The notes under the pieces were generated by a model. The model had not been told where the DNA came from. It did not search any database and saw nothing but the letters and a program-made list of their open reading frames with translations. Made by a program: the position numbers and the translations under genes. This document shows positions 21,262 to 31,185 of a DNA stretch of 64,000 nucleotides, piece after piece; the first letter of the stretch is position 1, and every line of letters begins with the position of its first letter. Source of the stretch: Manduca sexta (taxonomy: Eukaryota; Arthropoda; Insecta; Lepidoptera; Sphingidae); assembly GCF_014839805.1 (NCBI RefSeq), contig NC_051118.1, forward strand, positions 9,664,391 through 9,728,390. Reading direction: 5' to 3'.

Positions 21262-21840
21262 TTCTCGAAATAAAATTATTTTTTGGATATTATCACGCTT
21301 TTTTATATTTTAATTTTCTGCCGACGTTTGGAAGACTAGTCTTCACGGTCAAATGGTGGACTGAGATGGAGGTTATCCGAAAAGTTAGTTACAATATCTA
21401 CCTACATTTATCAATTATAAATATAAAAGAAAAAAAATTGCTGTTGACGTTCCGATCTACGCAGAATGAGCTGCAATGTCTTCAAGTCTGGCAACTGGTC
21501 TTTTGGGTTTTAATTTAATTAAATTAAACAGGATTCCAGGTTCGTGTCAGCGTATAACCATATTGTATTGAAAATTTTGGATGATTTTTTAACTTCAATA
21601 GCTTCGCAAATCATAAGAATCGGTTTTCGTTAGCAAAGATTTGTGACTTGTCTAGTCAAAGATGTTTGAAGCCTTTTTCCGAATGTTCAACAACTGCAGA
21701 CCTCGTACTATTGTTTTGGTATAACTACTTTGAGGAAGTCGTAGCAATAAATTGCACGTCAGTCAAATATATTGTATCCTTGGTCCACTTCTAAAAATTC
21801 CTGTGGCAAGGCACGGTATCTCCGTACCATAACAATATAA
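21262..21840 (-). pseudogene. Penelope-like element fragment with decayed GIY-YIG endonuclease C-terminus
   Basis: The right half, read on the minus strand, gives LDKSQIFANENRF and, in another frame, LTRTWNPV, matching the conserved C-terminal block (RF...REAIEI-K-HP) of Penelope-like GIY-YIG proteins. The left half is the shared non-coding 3' region with TTTTCTGCCGACGTTTGG. Frames are broken. Confidence 0.5.
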
Positions 21841-21932
21841 CTCACTGTCACGGGTGACAGACGGCAGGAAAGAAAGAAAGGGCTGTTCCTTGCAGTAATA
21901 CTAACATGCTATGTGGATATATTTTTATTTAT

Positions 21933-22634
21933 AACTAGCTTCCGCTCGCAGCTTCGCCCGCGTGGATTTCGGACTTCAAAAATGGAGCCGGTCGCGAACG
22001 TTCGAGAATGTTCGTTTTACGAAGCTACTCGCTAGGTGATTCGCTAGCCTCTAGGTGCCAAGCAAGCCGCCTGCCTGTGCGTTCGCGACCTTATATATAT
22101 ACAAAAATAATCCTTATAGCATGATTCAGTATTCACGCATGATGGCTTATTATTAGCGTATTTCATGTATAACTTTGGTGTTTCTATACCGATTTCTATG
22201 ATTCTTTTTATGGAATATTTAATAATGTTAACTTTTTTAATTAGGGATGACTGAGAGTGTTACAAAACGTAAGAGTAGACAAATATAATGAGAAAGCTTC
22301 GAACTGCTAAGCTATCGGAAGTTACACGTGTTATTGTGAGTGAACCATAAAAGATAGACATATGCTGTCGTGGGATATTTTTTACATAATTTTAAGGAGA
22401 ACATTTCCGCCATACATGATTTCTGTGTAGCTTTAACCATTAAGGTTGCACACGCGACGGAAGCTTAAAAATGGAGTAACTTCTTCCGTTTTCCCAACAT
22501 TTCCCTTCACTGCTCTGCTCCTATTAATTGTAGCGTGATGAAAAGTATACTATAACCAGCACAGGAGTATGACAAATAATTGTACCAAGTTTCGTTAAAA
22601 TCCGTCGAGTAGTTTTTGTTTCTATAACGGTTAT

Positions 22635-22671
<37 letters not shown>

Positions 22672-22792
22672 AATTTTACTAATTGCATTTTTGGCATCAG
22701 TATCGATCCCTAATCACCCCCTGATAGTTATTTTGGAAATATATTTCATGTACAGAATTGACCTCTCTACAGATTTATTATAAGTATAGATA
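21933..22792 (+). repeat. Helitron-like repeat, variant with GC-rich insert, heat-shock element and (GACA)n run
   Basis: It starts ACTAGCTTCCGCTCGCAG and ends TTATAAGTATAGAT. It has a GC-rich block at 21960-22100, shares the CATACAT...GCATAACTTTAACC-type body with family A, and carries (CAGA)n at about 22637-22668. The block at 21995-22014 is a perfect heat-shock element. Confidence 0.6.
21995..22014. promoter_or_regulatory. Perfect four-unit heat-shock element
   Basis: The core reads GAAcgTTCgaGAAtgTTC: four contiguous, alternating nGAAn/nTTCn pentamers, the consensus bound by HSF trimers. It lies inside a repeat copy. Whether it drives any transcript is unknown. Confidence 0.55.
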
Positions 22793-22877
22793 GATAGATA
22801 AACAGTGTAACCGCGGCTTCCCACACTCGTATTATCCGGTATAGAGGTTTAACTAAGTACTTTTGGATAAAAATAGT

Positions 22878-23332
22878 ATACAGGATCATTTCGACATGTT
22901 ACTTAATTTGTTAATATATATGTGCTGTTGGTGTACCATAGAAATAAATTTAAAAAAATATATACCAAACGTATCTTTTGAAAATAACAGTTTAAAATAA
23001 GTGATTCAAATCGTAGAGGTAAAATAAAAAGTGCAAGTTTCGATCAAAATAAATATCAATAAAAATTAATTTTAATTTTACACGCCCTAATGCTACTACT
23101 ACTACTTTATGAAAATTCGTTGCAGCGGCAATTACACTTTCAGTCAAAAATAGTAATCTACGCCATATTCGTACAAATCTACAAAACGATAAAAAAATTA
23201 GAAAAATAAAATCCGGATTTTTTGACGAAAACATTCATTAATTATAGATGATTTTTTGGCATAATGATGGCAGAAGTCAAGACGAGTATTTGATTTCATT
23301 TATAAACGCAATATCAAAATAATTTTGTATAC
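22878..23332 (+). mobile_element. Diverged MITE, family G
   Basis: It starts CAGGATCATTTCGACATG and ends AACGCAATATCAAAATAATT. The internal TAATTTTACACGCCCTAATG and CGTTGCAGCGGCAATTACAC match the copy at 20642. Confidence 0.5.
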
Positions 23333-23340
23333 CTATATGT

Positions 23341-23395
23341 GAGAGGAGGCCTGTACCCAACAGTGGGCCGGTATATAATACAGCTCTAGTAATAT
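23341..23395 (+). repeat. SINE family B 3' fragment
   Basis: It contains GAGAGGAGGCCTGTACCC and AGTGGGCCGGTATATAATAC, next to the right end of a family G MITE. Confidence 0.4.
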
Positions 23396-24607
23396 TTTTA
23401 TTTATACAATACAAATACAAATACTCTTTATTGTAACTATTGTTAAATAAAGAGAAATAAACAAGATTAACACATTTTCCTAAATCTATGGTGTACAATG
23501 GGCGGCCTTATCGCTACAAGCAATCTGTTCCAGGCAACCTTTGTATGGAAAGAAACAAAAATCACAAGTATAGACAGCGGTGTACCATAAGAAGCAACAA
23601 AAAGAAAATAATAAATAAATCCTAATAGTTATATAAAAATATGAAAAGATACTAATATATATTAATTAATTAATTAACATGGAGATATTTTGCACTATGT
23701 CTTGGAGAGGTAGTGGAATTTTAGTAGTTTTTAAACGTAATTAAAGATTTGGCTATTTATTATAATGTTTAACAAAAAAAGTAATTTCGAAGGCAATTCT
23801 TTAAATCAGAGACTTAGGCATTAATCCTTCGCTTCAGCGGTTCCTCTTTCTCAACTAGACTATCGTTGAGTTCAAGTTATTTACCATAGACAAAATAAAC
23901 ACGTCTAGTATCAAACAGATTGCGTCGAGTAGATCGAATCCCACGGTAGGACATTCCTAAACAAACACGCCTGTGTACGGAGGACGAGCCAATACAAATA
24001 TGAGAAATCCGACTCTATGTACACCTTGTTAGAGTTCTCTTTGGTTAAGTAATTAAGCTTCCTTAAGGCCAATTTTTCAATTATTTAAAGGTAAAAATAT
24101 ATTTGTCAGTGTCTCGGTTGCGTAGATATAGAACATACTGCTGTGTTTAAGTTTGATTCTAGAGTAGGATAAAGTAATATTAGAATTTTCTATTTGGAAT
24201 TTGAAATTCTAAGCCACTTTTTTTAGACGTATGTGTGTATCATAAATTCCAGACTCCAAGTTGATAATGATAAGAAAAACCCAATATTGCCCTGGATTCA
24301 AACTCAAGACCTAAGACCAGAAATTGTACAACACAAAATCAACCCTTTAGTTTTGCTACAAAAATCGAACTAATTTGATAAGAGCAAAGCGTTATCTATT
24401 GAGTGTTCGTTGATTAATTCGCGAAGGCTCTTGTTGCTAGGCGCGTGGAATTGGACCGGACACCCGATCTCTACCATTAGGGTGGGAATCGTACTCCAAG
24501 GACACCGTGTGTTTGCTCGCTAATAAGTAAGGCTTGCTGCTTTTTGTCAATTGATATGATTAAGAATTCTTATCGTGTTTCTGGTTTATGATCTGAGATA
24601 TTTTGTA
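23396..24607. other. AT-rich DNA, nothing specific
   Basis: Weak SINE-like traces at 24108-24345 (CAAATTCCAGACTCC-like); otherwise nothing recognised. Confidence 0.35.
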
Positions 24608-24876
24608 AAATTACTTCTTATCTTACTAATGTTATAAATGCGAAAGTTTATAACAATATTTAGATATTTGTTGAAAGTAAACGAAAAAACTGCTGAATGG
24701 ATTTAGATGAAATTTTTTACAAAGATAGACCACGTCCTGGGTGAATAGGCTAATTTTAAACTGGGTAATTTGTTCCAAGAATAATATTTGATTGATCTCT
24801 ACAGTTATCGGTCGTAGGGTTTTTGTAGTGGGAAAGGCTTTTCACAATATTGAAAATGCGAAGAAAACCTAATCTT
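24608..24876 (+). repeat. Diverged Helitron-like/MITE-like repeat remnant
   Basis: It starts TTACTAATGTTATAAATGCG and carries a body similar to 9335-9546 (GAATGGATTTAGATGAAATT), ending near GAAAACCTAATC. Confidence 0.35.
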
Positions 24877-24952
24877 TAAATAATTTTTGATTAGGTGTAT
24901 TATATTTTGAAAATTATAATTTGACTATGTATAAGGGTACCAACAATATTAT

Positions 24953-25822
24953 TGTGCAGGACGCACACACGAAAAGAGCGAGACAGCGCATTCACGCATG
25001 CGCAGTAGGTGTGTCGAGCGAAACGACACACCCAGAGAGGGACGGACAATGCGCCCGCGCACGTGTGTGTGACTGTTTTTTAGTAGTGCGTTATAAAGCG
25101 ATCTCACGACCGAGATATTGAAGTGACAGTGTAGAAACTTTACGTAGATATAGTTTTTGCTTTTGCCTACCCCATGCCGTAAACATGGGTATTGTATATA
25201 AGTTCATATCAAAGTAAATAGCGTTTTTAAGGCCTTTGTGCGTCGTCTGTAGACAAATTTCTTGTGTTTTGTTATTGTAACTTTTTTCGTATCGCACATA
25301 GGCGTATTATTTTTATGTATAGTTATAGGTAATTGATTTATCTATAAAACCGTGTAAATTTCACATAGGGGACTCCAGAGGTCCAACTTTTATTTATAAA
25401 ATAGTGATAGCTAGGAAGTGAAAATGAGGCTGCAAAAAGGCTCTATTTTTGGCGGCTCTCCCTACGGGATAGCCGGGTTATATATAAGCGAATGCAATTT
25501 TGGCATTCGGTAGTTCGAGTTCCAGCAAGTTCAGTTCGAGTCAAGAAAAGGAAGAAAACAAGAAGCCCTGAAGTGTTCCAGCCAGGAAAAACAGTGCAAG
25601 AAAAGGAGAGAGCGACGTGCATACTGCACCGCTCACGCCGCACTGCGAAACGTACGCCGCTACTGTGTGTCCGCCGGATCATTGTATCTTTTACGTGTGA
25701 ATAGTGAATATACGTTATAAAAACCTCCCGGGCCTTATTAATTGGCATTGCCACTTCCCTCACGCAATCCAGCACTCATTGTGGGGACGGAAAGGCGTCC
25801 TGTGCCGATCCTACGCCCCACA
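24953..25822 (+). repeat. BEL element 5' LTR
   Basis: It begins TGTGCAGGACGCACACACG and ends CTACGCCCCACA. A TATA box lies near 25479. Confidence 0.92.
25478..25488 (+). promoter_or_regulatory. TATA box in BEL 5' LTR
   Basis: TTATATATAAG lies within the LTR, with the arthropod initiator-like TCAGT at 25531. The same sequence recurs in the 3' LTR near 30840. Confidence 0.45.
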
Positions 25823-25825
25823 TTT

Positions 25826-25843
25826 TGGTCCTTCGTGAGCCGG
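25826..25843 (+). other. BEL primer binding site
   Basis: TGGTCCTTCGTGAGCCGG starts 3 bp after the 5' LTR with the expected TGG, complementary to a tRNA CCA end. The tRNA identity was not determined. Confidence 0.5.
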
Positions 25844-25862
25844 ATTAACGTGAGCGGGAAGG

Positions 25863-26159
25863 ATGCCGGTTACAAGGTCCACCGGGAGGCGGGCGGAATC
25901 AGCGTCTGTTACAGCAACCTCGGCGACAGCGACTTCGGCGACAGCGACTTCGGCGACAGCGACGTCCGCTACAGCGACGTCGGCGACCGTCACCGGAACA
26001 ACTGAAGCAACCGAAGAAACAATCGCCGAGAGCACAGCGACACACACCGCTACGCTTTCGGGAAACCGCGCCTTGCACCGCTGCGGAGGAGCGACCTGCC
26101 GCCGCAACGGAACAATCGACGCAAGAGCGAGCCCGAAGCAAAGCAGCGTCGTCAACTAA
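25863..26159 (+). pseudogene. BEL gag N-terminal part, cut off by an in-frame stop
   Basis: Starting MPVTRSTGRR it has the same frame as the main gag reading frame. It runs through a low-complexity TSATA repeat and ends at TAA (26157-26159), only three codons before the next ATG at 26169. This looks like a single nonsense change in a longer Gag, although internal initiation at 26169 is possible. Confidence 0.5.
25917..25991 (+). repeat. 15-bp tandem repeat in BEL gag leader
   Basis: About five units of the type ACTTCGGCGACAGCG, coding TSATA in the gag frame. It is in phase with the reading frame, so unit-number changes would keep the frame. Confidence 0.6.
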
Positions 26160-26168
26160 ACACGCTTC

Positions 26169-27719
26169 ATGGCACGCCGCCTGGCACAGGCCAGGGCTGA
26201 ACTCACCGCACTGAAAATAGAGCTAGCGGCCGCCAAGCTAGCTGAAATCGAGGCGGAGGATAGCGAGGACGACCTCGAATCCGTCATAACGGAGGCCGGA
26301 CAAGATTGCCGAGTACATAGCTGGGTTCAAACTAGCCAATTACTCGCGATCGAGAGCCGACCGACCGATGTTGCGACGGGAAAGCAAGCCCCTATACAGT
26401 CATCGGACCCAGTGATCGCTGCCGTATCATGGGACAACCCGGCGACTGTACCGGCGGGAGCCAGTGCCGTGCACCCGCCGACGCATCCCGTCACAACGCC
26501 CGAAACAAATAATCCGTCCGTTTTTATGCCATTTTCAGTGAACCCGACTGCGCAGCCTGAAGTGCCAACGATTGAAGCCGCATCGTGGCAACGAACTCAA
26601 CAAGCTACGCAGCCGCCGCCTGTAATCGCCGCACGGAGCGACGAACACCACGCTACGAAGCAACCGCCGCCCGTCGTAGCAGCCTGGCTACGAGACAACT
26701 CAGCTTCGCAGCAACCGCAATCAACGCCGAACCCGCAACAAGTGCAAGACGGCGCGTTGGTCGCATCGCGACCGAGGACGGAGTATCAAGAACTCGCGTC
26801 CGCCATAACACAAGCTGTGCAAGCCGCACAGCATAGGCAACCTTTAAGGTACACAGAGTTGCCTACGTTCAACGGTGATCATCACGATTGGCTCACATAT
26901 AGAGCGGCCTACATAGAGTCCATGAGCCACTTCACGACGTTGGAAAACATGTCCCGGCTACGCCGTAGCCTCCGGGGCATCGCCAAGGAAGCAGTACAAG
27001 GACTGCTTATAACCAACGCCGACCCGAACACCGTGTTAAAGAGTCTGGAAACGCGCTTTGGGCGCCCGGACTCAATCGCATTAGCCGAAATAGAGCGCCT
27101 ACGCGCGCTACCCCGTCTTACAGATACGCCGAGAGACATATGCACATTCGCCACGAAGATAGAAAACATCGTGGGCACACTACAAGCGCTCGACTGTGCC
27201 TTCTACCTCTACAACCCGGAGGTAACTAAGGCAGTTATGGAGAAGCTAACTCCGACGTTGAAAAGACAGTGGTACGAGTTCGCCGCCGCACAGCATAGAG
27301 GTGAGCCCGATTTATTAAAGTTTTGTCGCTTCATAAGAAGAGAAGCCGATTTCTGCAGCCCGTTCGCGACGCCTGAAGTCATTTCGGACAAGGCTTCGCC
27401 GGCAAGATTCGGCGGCGGCGAACAGCCACGCCGGCAGCGGGTACACCCGACTGTGGCAGATAAACGGTCGACATGCAGTGTGTGTAACAAAGAAACGCAC
27501 TCGATGAGTGACTGCGTTCGCTTCCGCGACGCCGCCATAGACGCGCGGTGGGACATCGCAAAGAAGCACAGACTATGTTTCAGATGTTTGAAATTCAGGA
27601 ACAAACAACACACATGCAAGCCGAAGAAATGCGACATCAACGGGTGCGAGTATCTACATCACCGCTTGCTGCACTCGGAGCGAAAAATAAGATCACCGAC
27701 GCACCCGGCGCAGCAGTGA
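26169..27719 (+). CDS. gag: BEL/Pao Gag
   Basis: 516 aa. Residues 1-40 are an Ala/Glu/Lys-rich coiled-coil-like helix (ARAELTALKIELAAAKLAEI). The middle (about 215-400) is the DUF1759-like capsid region, with ELPTFNGDHHDWLTYR and LVITN-type motifs. Two Cys-His knuckles follow: C-x2-C-x3-H-x4-C near residue 436 and a CFRC...HTC motif near 470. Together they would package RNA into particles. The frame ends at TGA 27717-27719. The pol frame (+1 relative) is open from 27691, so the two overlap by about 29 nt; a shift would be needed to make a fusion. The ATG at 26169 may be internal to an originally longer Gag. Confidence 0.88.
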   Translation: MARRLAQARAELTALKIELAAAKLAEIEAEDSEDDLESVITEAGQDCRVHSWVQTSQLLAIESRPTDVATGKQAPIQSSDPVIAAVSWDNPATVPAGASAVHPPTHPVTTPETNNPSVFMPFSVNPTAQPEVPTIEAASWQRTQQATQPPPVIAARSDEHHATKQPPPVVAAWLRDNSASQQPQSTPNPQQVQDGALVASRPRTEYQELASAITQAVQAAQHRQPLRYTELPTFNGDHHDWLTYRAAYIESMSHFTTLENMSRLRRSLRGIAKEAVQGLLITNADPNTVLKSLETRFGRPDSIALAEIERLRALPRLTDTPRDICTFATKIENIVGTLQALDCAFYLYNPEVTKAVMEKLTPTLKRQWYEFAAAQHRGEPDLLKFCRFIRREADFCSPFATPEVISDKASPARFGGGEQPRRQRVHPTVADKRSTCSVCNKETHSMSDCVRFRDAAIDARWDIAKKHRLCFRCLKFRNKQHTCKPKKCDINGCEYLHHRLLHSERKIRSPTHPAQQ

Positions 27720-27738
27720 ACGAGGCAGTGAACTCAAC

Positions 27739-30273
27739 ATGGATGCCACAGATGTCCTTTTAAAAATAGCCCCAGTGTGCATTTCAGGACCGGCGGGAGT
27801 GGCTCGCACTTTCGCCTTACTCGACGACGGATCGACGGTGAGCCTCATCGACGACGAACTCGCTCGAGATATCGGCGCGGAAGGACCGGACGAACCACTC
27901 CACATAGCAACGTACGACGGGGAGAGGAAGACACGCAACAATTCTCGGCGCGTCAAGTTTAATATTGAAGGAAGCCGGGGACGACTTCGCATCGAAGCAC
28001 GCACCGTCGACAATCTCCAGTTGGCGGCGCAGCGCATCCCGGACGAGGCGATACGGGATTGCGGACACCTGAAGGGCCTACTGTCCGCTAAACGAGCGGA
28101 AGAGGCGAAACCCCGAATCCTCATAGGCCAGGATAACTGGCATCTCCTCCTCGCCACGAAAACACGGTCAGGTAGGAGACATCAACCGGTCGCATCACTC
28201 ACGCCGCTCGGTTGGGTGATACATGGAAGCCGGACTCGGACTCTGGGACACAGAGTGAATTTCGTCGGTCAAACCACGACCGACGAACGCACAGAGGAAC
28301 TTTTGCGAGATTTTATAACATCCGACAACCTGTTTATAGACCCCCGCAGGCCCAAGAACGACCCCGGCGAGAAGGCGCTCAAGATACTGAACGAACATAC
28401 GGAGAGATCGCCGGAGGGAAGATATCAGACGGCCCTGTTGTGGAAATCGGACAGCGTGGAATTGCCGAATAACTATGAAAACACGCTGAAAAGGCTGCAC
28501 AACATAGAAAACAAGTTAGACAAGAATCCCGACCTTAAAGAAAGGTATGAAGAGCACATGGAGGCCCTAGTCAAGAAAGGCTACGCGGAAATAGCGCCAC
28601 GCGCGTCCCACACCACAAGGACGTGGTACTTGCCGCATTTCGCAGTCGTAAACGCTCTAAAGCCCGACAAATTGCGAGTTGTACACGACGCAGCAGCCAA
28701 AACAAAAGGTACGACTTTGAATGAGAATCTATTAACAGGGCCGGATTTGTTACAGCCTCTTCCCGCAGTGTTATTAAGATTCCGGGAACATCCCGTCGCT
28801 GTAACAGCGGACATCACGGAGATGTTCATGCAGGTGGGACTACGCGAGGAAGATCGCGACGCACTGCGCTACCTCTGGCGGGGAAACCGCCGAGATAGCC
28901 GGCCGCCAGAGGTGTACCGAATGAAGGTATTAATCTTTGGCGCATCGTGCTCTCCTGCGACGGCGATATACGTCATGAATCGCAACGCGGAGAGACACCG
29001 ACACACGCATCCTGAGGCTGTCGAGGCGATCAAGAAGAAACACTACATGGACGACTACCTCGACAGCTATGAAGATGAACACAGGGCGATAACAATCGCT
29101 ACTCAGGTGCGTAACATACACAGAGAAGCTCACTTTGAATTAAGGAAGTGGACGAGTAACTCGCCCGCGGTGTTGAAGGCGCTCGGCGAATCGCCCAATG
29201 CAACCGAAGCGGTGGAAATAGAAAGGACTGAACGAGTCCTAGGCCTTATTTGGAGGCCGCAAGAAGACAGGTTGGCGTTCAACCTAGACTTGGCCCGCAT
29301 ACCGTCGAACCTACTGAGGCGAGAAGCACCCACGAAGAGAGAAGCATTGAAAATAGTAATGTCGTTGTTTGATCCCCTAGGGTTGGTGTCGCCGATAACT
29401 GTGCGGGCTAAACAGCTATTACAGGAGGTGTGGCGACGCGGCACCGATTGGGACGACCCGATCGACGACGAACTGTCCGCCGCCTGGGTGAACTGGCTCA
29501 CCCATTTGAAGCAACTCAGCGGCGTAACAGTGCCGCGCTGCTATCCCGGCTACTCCCGAGCGAGAAAACTCCAACTCCACGTGTTCACCGACGCCAGCGA
29601 GTCAGCCTACGCGACCGCGCTCTACTGGCGCGCCGAGGACGACGACGGACGAGTCACAGTCACGTTACTGGCGGCCAAGGCAAAGGTAGCTCCACTCAAA
29701 TTAACCTCCATACCACGGCTTGAACTACAGGCAGCTGTACTCGGCGCACGGATGGCTGCGAGTGTGACACAGGAGCACTCCAGGCAGCCAGAATCCACGA
29801 CCTACTGGACCGACAGCAAGACAACACTGTGCTGGATCAGAACGGGAGCCAGGTCGTACAAGCCCTACGTAGCGCATCGAATCGCCGCGATAGAAGAACA
29901 CACACAGGCGAATCAATGGAGATGGGTACCTACACGCTACAACGTCGCCGACGACGCTACGCGCGACGTTCCCGACAACTTCACGCGGGAACACAGGTGG
30001 TTCAAGGGACCAGAGCTACACATCGGCGACGTCGTGCGCATCGTGGACGGGACGCTCCCACGAAACACTTGGGTGCGTGGCCGCATCTGTGCTACGCATC
30101 CGGGACCTGACGGCGTGACGCGCACAGTGGACGTAGCCACGCGGGGAGGCGTGCTACGACGCCCCGTGAAGAAAATCGTCCTCCTGCACCCTGCGGCACC
30201 CGAGCGACGAGGCAGCGACAACGAAGAGGCGGCGCCGCAATCGGCGGCGAGCACGTCCTGCACGTCTACATAA
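27739..30273 (+). CDS. pol: BEL/Pao Pol, integrase core deleted in frame
   Basis: 844 aa, about half the length of an intact Pao-type Pol. The protease has LLDDGSTVSLI at residues 27-37. In the reverse transcriptase, VVHDAAAK leads to the catalytic YMDDYLD at 436-442. The RNase H part has FTDAS at 616-620, SIPRLELQAAVLG and YWTDSKTTLCW at 689-699, followed by WVPTRYNVADDATR. Right after HRWFKGPE (residue 759, about nt 30013) the protein jumps to LHIGDVVRIVDGTLPRNTW, which belongs to the domain that normally follows integrase (DUF5641-like). The H2C2 and DDE integrase modules are therefore absent while the frame is kept. The frame extends upstream to 27691 without an ATG. Confidence 0.9.
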   Translation: MDATDVLLKIAPVCISGPAGVARTFALLDDGSTVSLIDDELARDIGAEGPDEPLHIATYDGERKTRNNSRRVKFNIEGSRGRLRIEARTVDNLQLAAQRIPDEAIRDCGHLKGLLSAKRAEEAKPRILIGQDNWHLLLATKTRSGRRHQPVASLTPLGWVIHGSRTRTLGHRVNFVGQTTTDERTEELLRDFITSDNLFIDPRRPKNDPGEKALKILNEHTERSPEGRYQTALLWKSDSVELPNNYENTLKRLHNIENKLDKNPDLKERYEEHMEALVKKGYAEIAPRASHTTRTWYLPHFAVVNALKPDKLRVVHDAAAKTKGTTLNENLLTGPDLLQPLPAVLLRFREHPVAVTADITEMFMQVGLREEDRDALRYLWRGNRRDSRPPEVYRMKVLIFGASCSPATAIYVMNRNAERHRHTHPEAVEAIKKKHYMDDYLDSYEDEHRAITIATQVRNIHREAHFELRKWTSNSPAVLKALGESPNATEAVEIERTERVLGLIWRPQEDRLAFNLDLARIPSNLLRREAPTKREALKIVMSLFDPLGLVSPITVRAKQLLQEVWRRGTDWDDPIDDELSAAWVNWLTHLKQLSGVTVPRCYPGYSRARKLQLHVFTDASESAYATALYWRAEDDDGRVTVTLLAAKAKVAPLKLTSIPRLELQAAVLGARMAASVTQEHSRQPESTTYWTDSKTTLCWIRTGARSYKPYVAHRIAAIEEHTQANQWRWVPTRYNVADDATRDVPDNFTREHRWFKGPELHIGDVVRIVDGTLPRNTWVRGRICATHPGPDGVTRTVDVATRGGVLRRPVKKIVLLHPAAPERRGSDNEEAAPQSAASTSCTST

Positions 30274-30303
30274 TGTATCGCCCCCTGGACGCTGGGCGAT
30301 ACA
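30274..30303. other. Perfect 10-bp hairpin directly after BEL pol
   Basis: TGTATCGCCC (30274-30283) and GGGCGATACA (30294-30303) are exact inverted repeats around a 10-nt loop. It starts right after the pol stop codon and ends next to the purine tract. Possible RNA structure; the function is not known. Confidence 0.6.
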
Positions 30304-30314
30304 CGGCGGGAGAA
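30304..30314 (+). other. BEL polypurine tract
   Basis: CGGCGGGAGAA immediately precedes the TG of the 3' LTR, the expected place for plus-strand priming. Confidence 0.6.
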
Positions 30315-31185
30315 TGTGCAGGACGCACACACGAAAAGAGCGAGACAGCGCATTCACGCATGCGCAGTAGGTGTGTCGAGCGAAACGACACACCCAGAGA
30401 GGGACGGACAATGCGCCCGCGCACGTGTGTGTGACTGTTTTTTAGTAGTGCGTTATAAAGCGATCTCACGACCGAGATATTGAAGTGACAGTGTAGAAAC
30501 TTTACGTAGATATAGTTTTTGCTTTTGCCTACCCCATGCCGTAAACATGGGTATTGTATATAAGTTCATATCAAAGTAAATAGCGTTTTTAAGGCCTTTG
30601 TGCGTCGTCTGTAGACAAATTTCTTGTGTTTTGTTATTGTAACTTTTTTCGTATCGCACATAGGCGTATTATTTTTATGTATAGTTATAGGTAATTGATT
30701 TATCTATAAAACCGTGTAAATTTCACATAGGGGACTCCAGAGGTCCAACTTTTATTTATAAAATAGTGATAGCTAGGAAGTGAAAATGAGGCTGCAAAAG
30801 GCTCTATTTTTTGGCGGCTCTCCCTACGGGATAGCCGGGTTATATATAAGCGAATGCAATTTTGGCATTCGGTAGTTCGAGTTCCAGCAAGTTCAGTTCG
30901 AGTCAAGAAAAGGAAGAAAACAAGAAGCCCTGAAGTGTTCCAGCCAGGAAAAACAGTGCAAGAAAAGGAGAGAGCGACGTGCATACTGCACCGCTCACGC
31001 CGCACTGCGAAACGTACGCCGCTACTGTGTGTCCGCCGGATCATTGTATCTTTTACGTGTGAATAGTGAATATACGTTATAAAAACCTCCCGGGCCTTAT
31101 TAATTGGCATTGCCACTTCCCCTCACGCAATCCAGCACTCATTGTGGGGACGGAAAGGCGTCCTGTGCCGATCCTACGCCCCACA
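30315..31185 (+). repeat. BEL element 3' LTR
   Basis: It matches the 5' LTR over its whole length; visible differences are homopolymer shifts around AAAAGGCTCTATTTTTT and an extra C in CTTCCCCTCACG. Confidence 0.92.

Larger units (their letters stand above)
24953..31185 (+). mobile_element. BEL/Pao LTR retrotransposon, integrase-deleted derivative
   Basis: 6233 bp bounded by LTRs of 870 and 871 bp that start TGTGCAGG and end CCCCACA and differ at only a few positions. The target duplication is ATTAT on both sides (24948-24952 and 31186-31190). Inside are a PBS-like site, gag (26169-27719, with an N-terminal part cut off by a stop), pol (27739-30273) and a purine tract before the right LTR. 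The family is identified by gag zinc knuckles, the Pao-type protease/RT/RNase H order and the DUF5641-like tail. Low LTR divergence indicates a recent insertion. The missing integrase means it would have needed an autonomous relative to move. Confidence 0.92.

Noticed and set aside
22637..22668. (CAGA)n and other short repeats as a possible CRISPR array
   Set aside because: Simple microsatellites without spacers, in a eukaryotic genome.
25443..25775. 110-aa minus-strand reading frame and a plus-strand 70-aa frame in the BEL LTR, repeated at 30700-31116
   Set aside because: They lie fully inside the LTRs and recur only because the LTR is duplicated; no protein features.
26909..27178. Several minus-strand frames opposite BEL gag and pol
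   Set aside because: Shadow frames of GC-rich coding sequence on the other strand.
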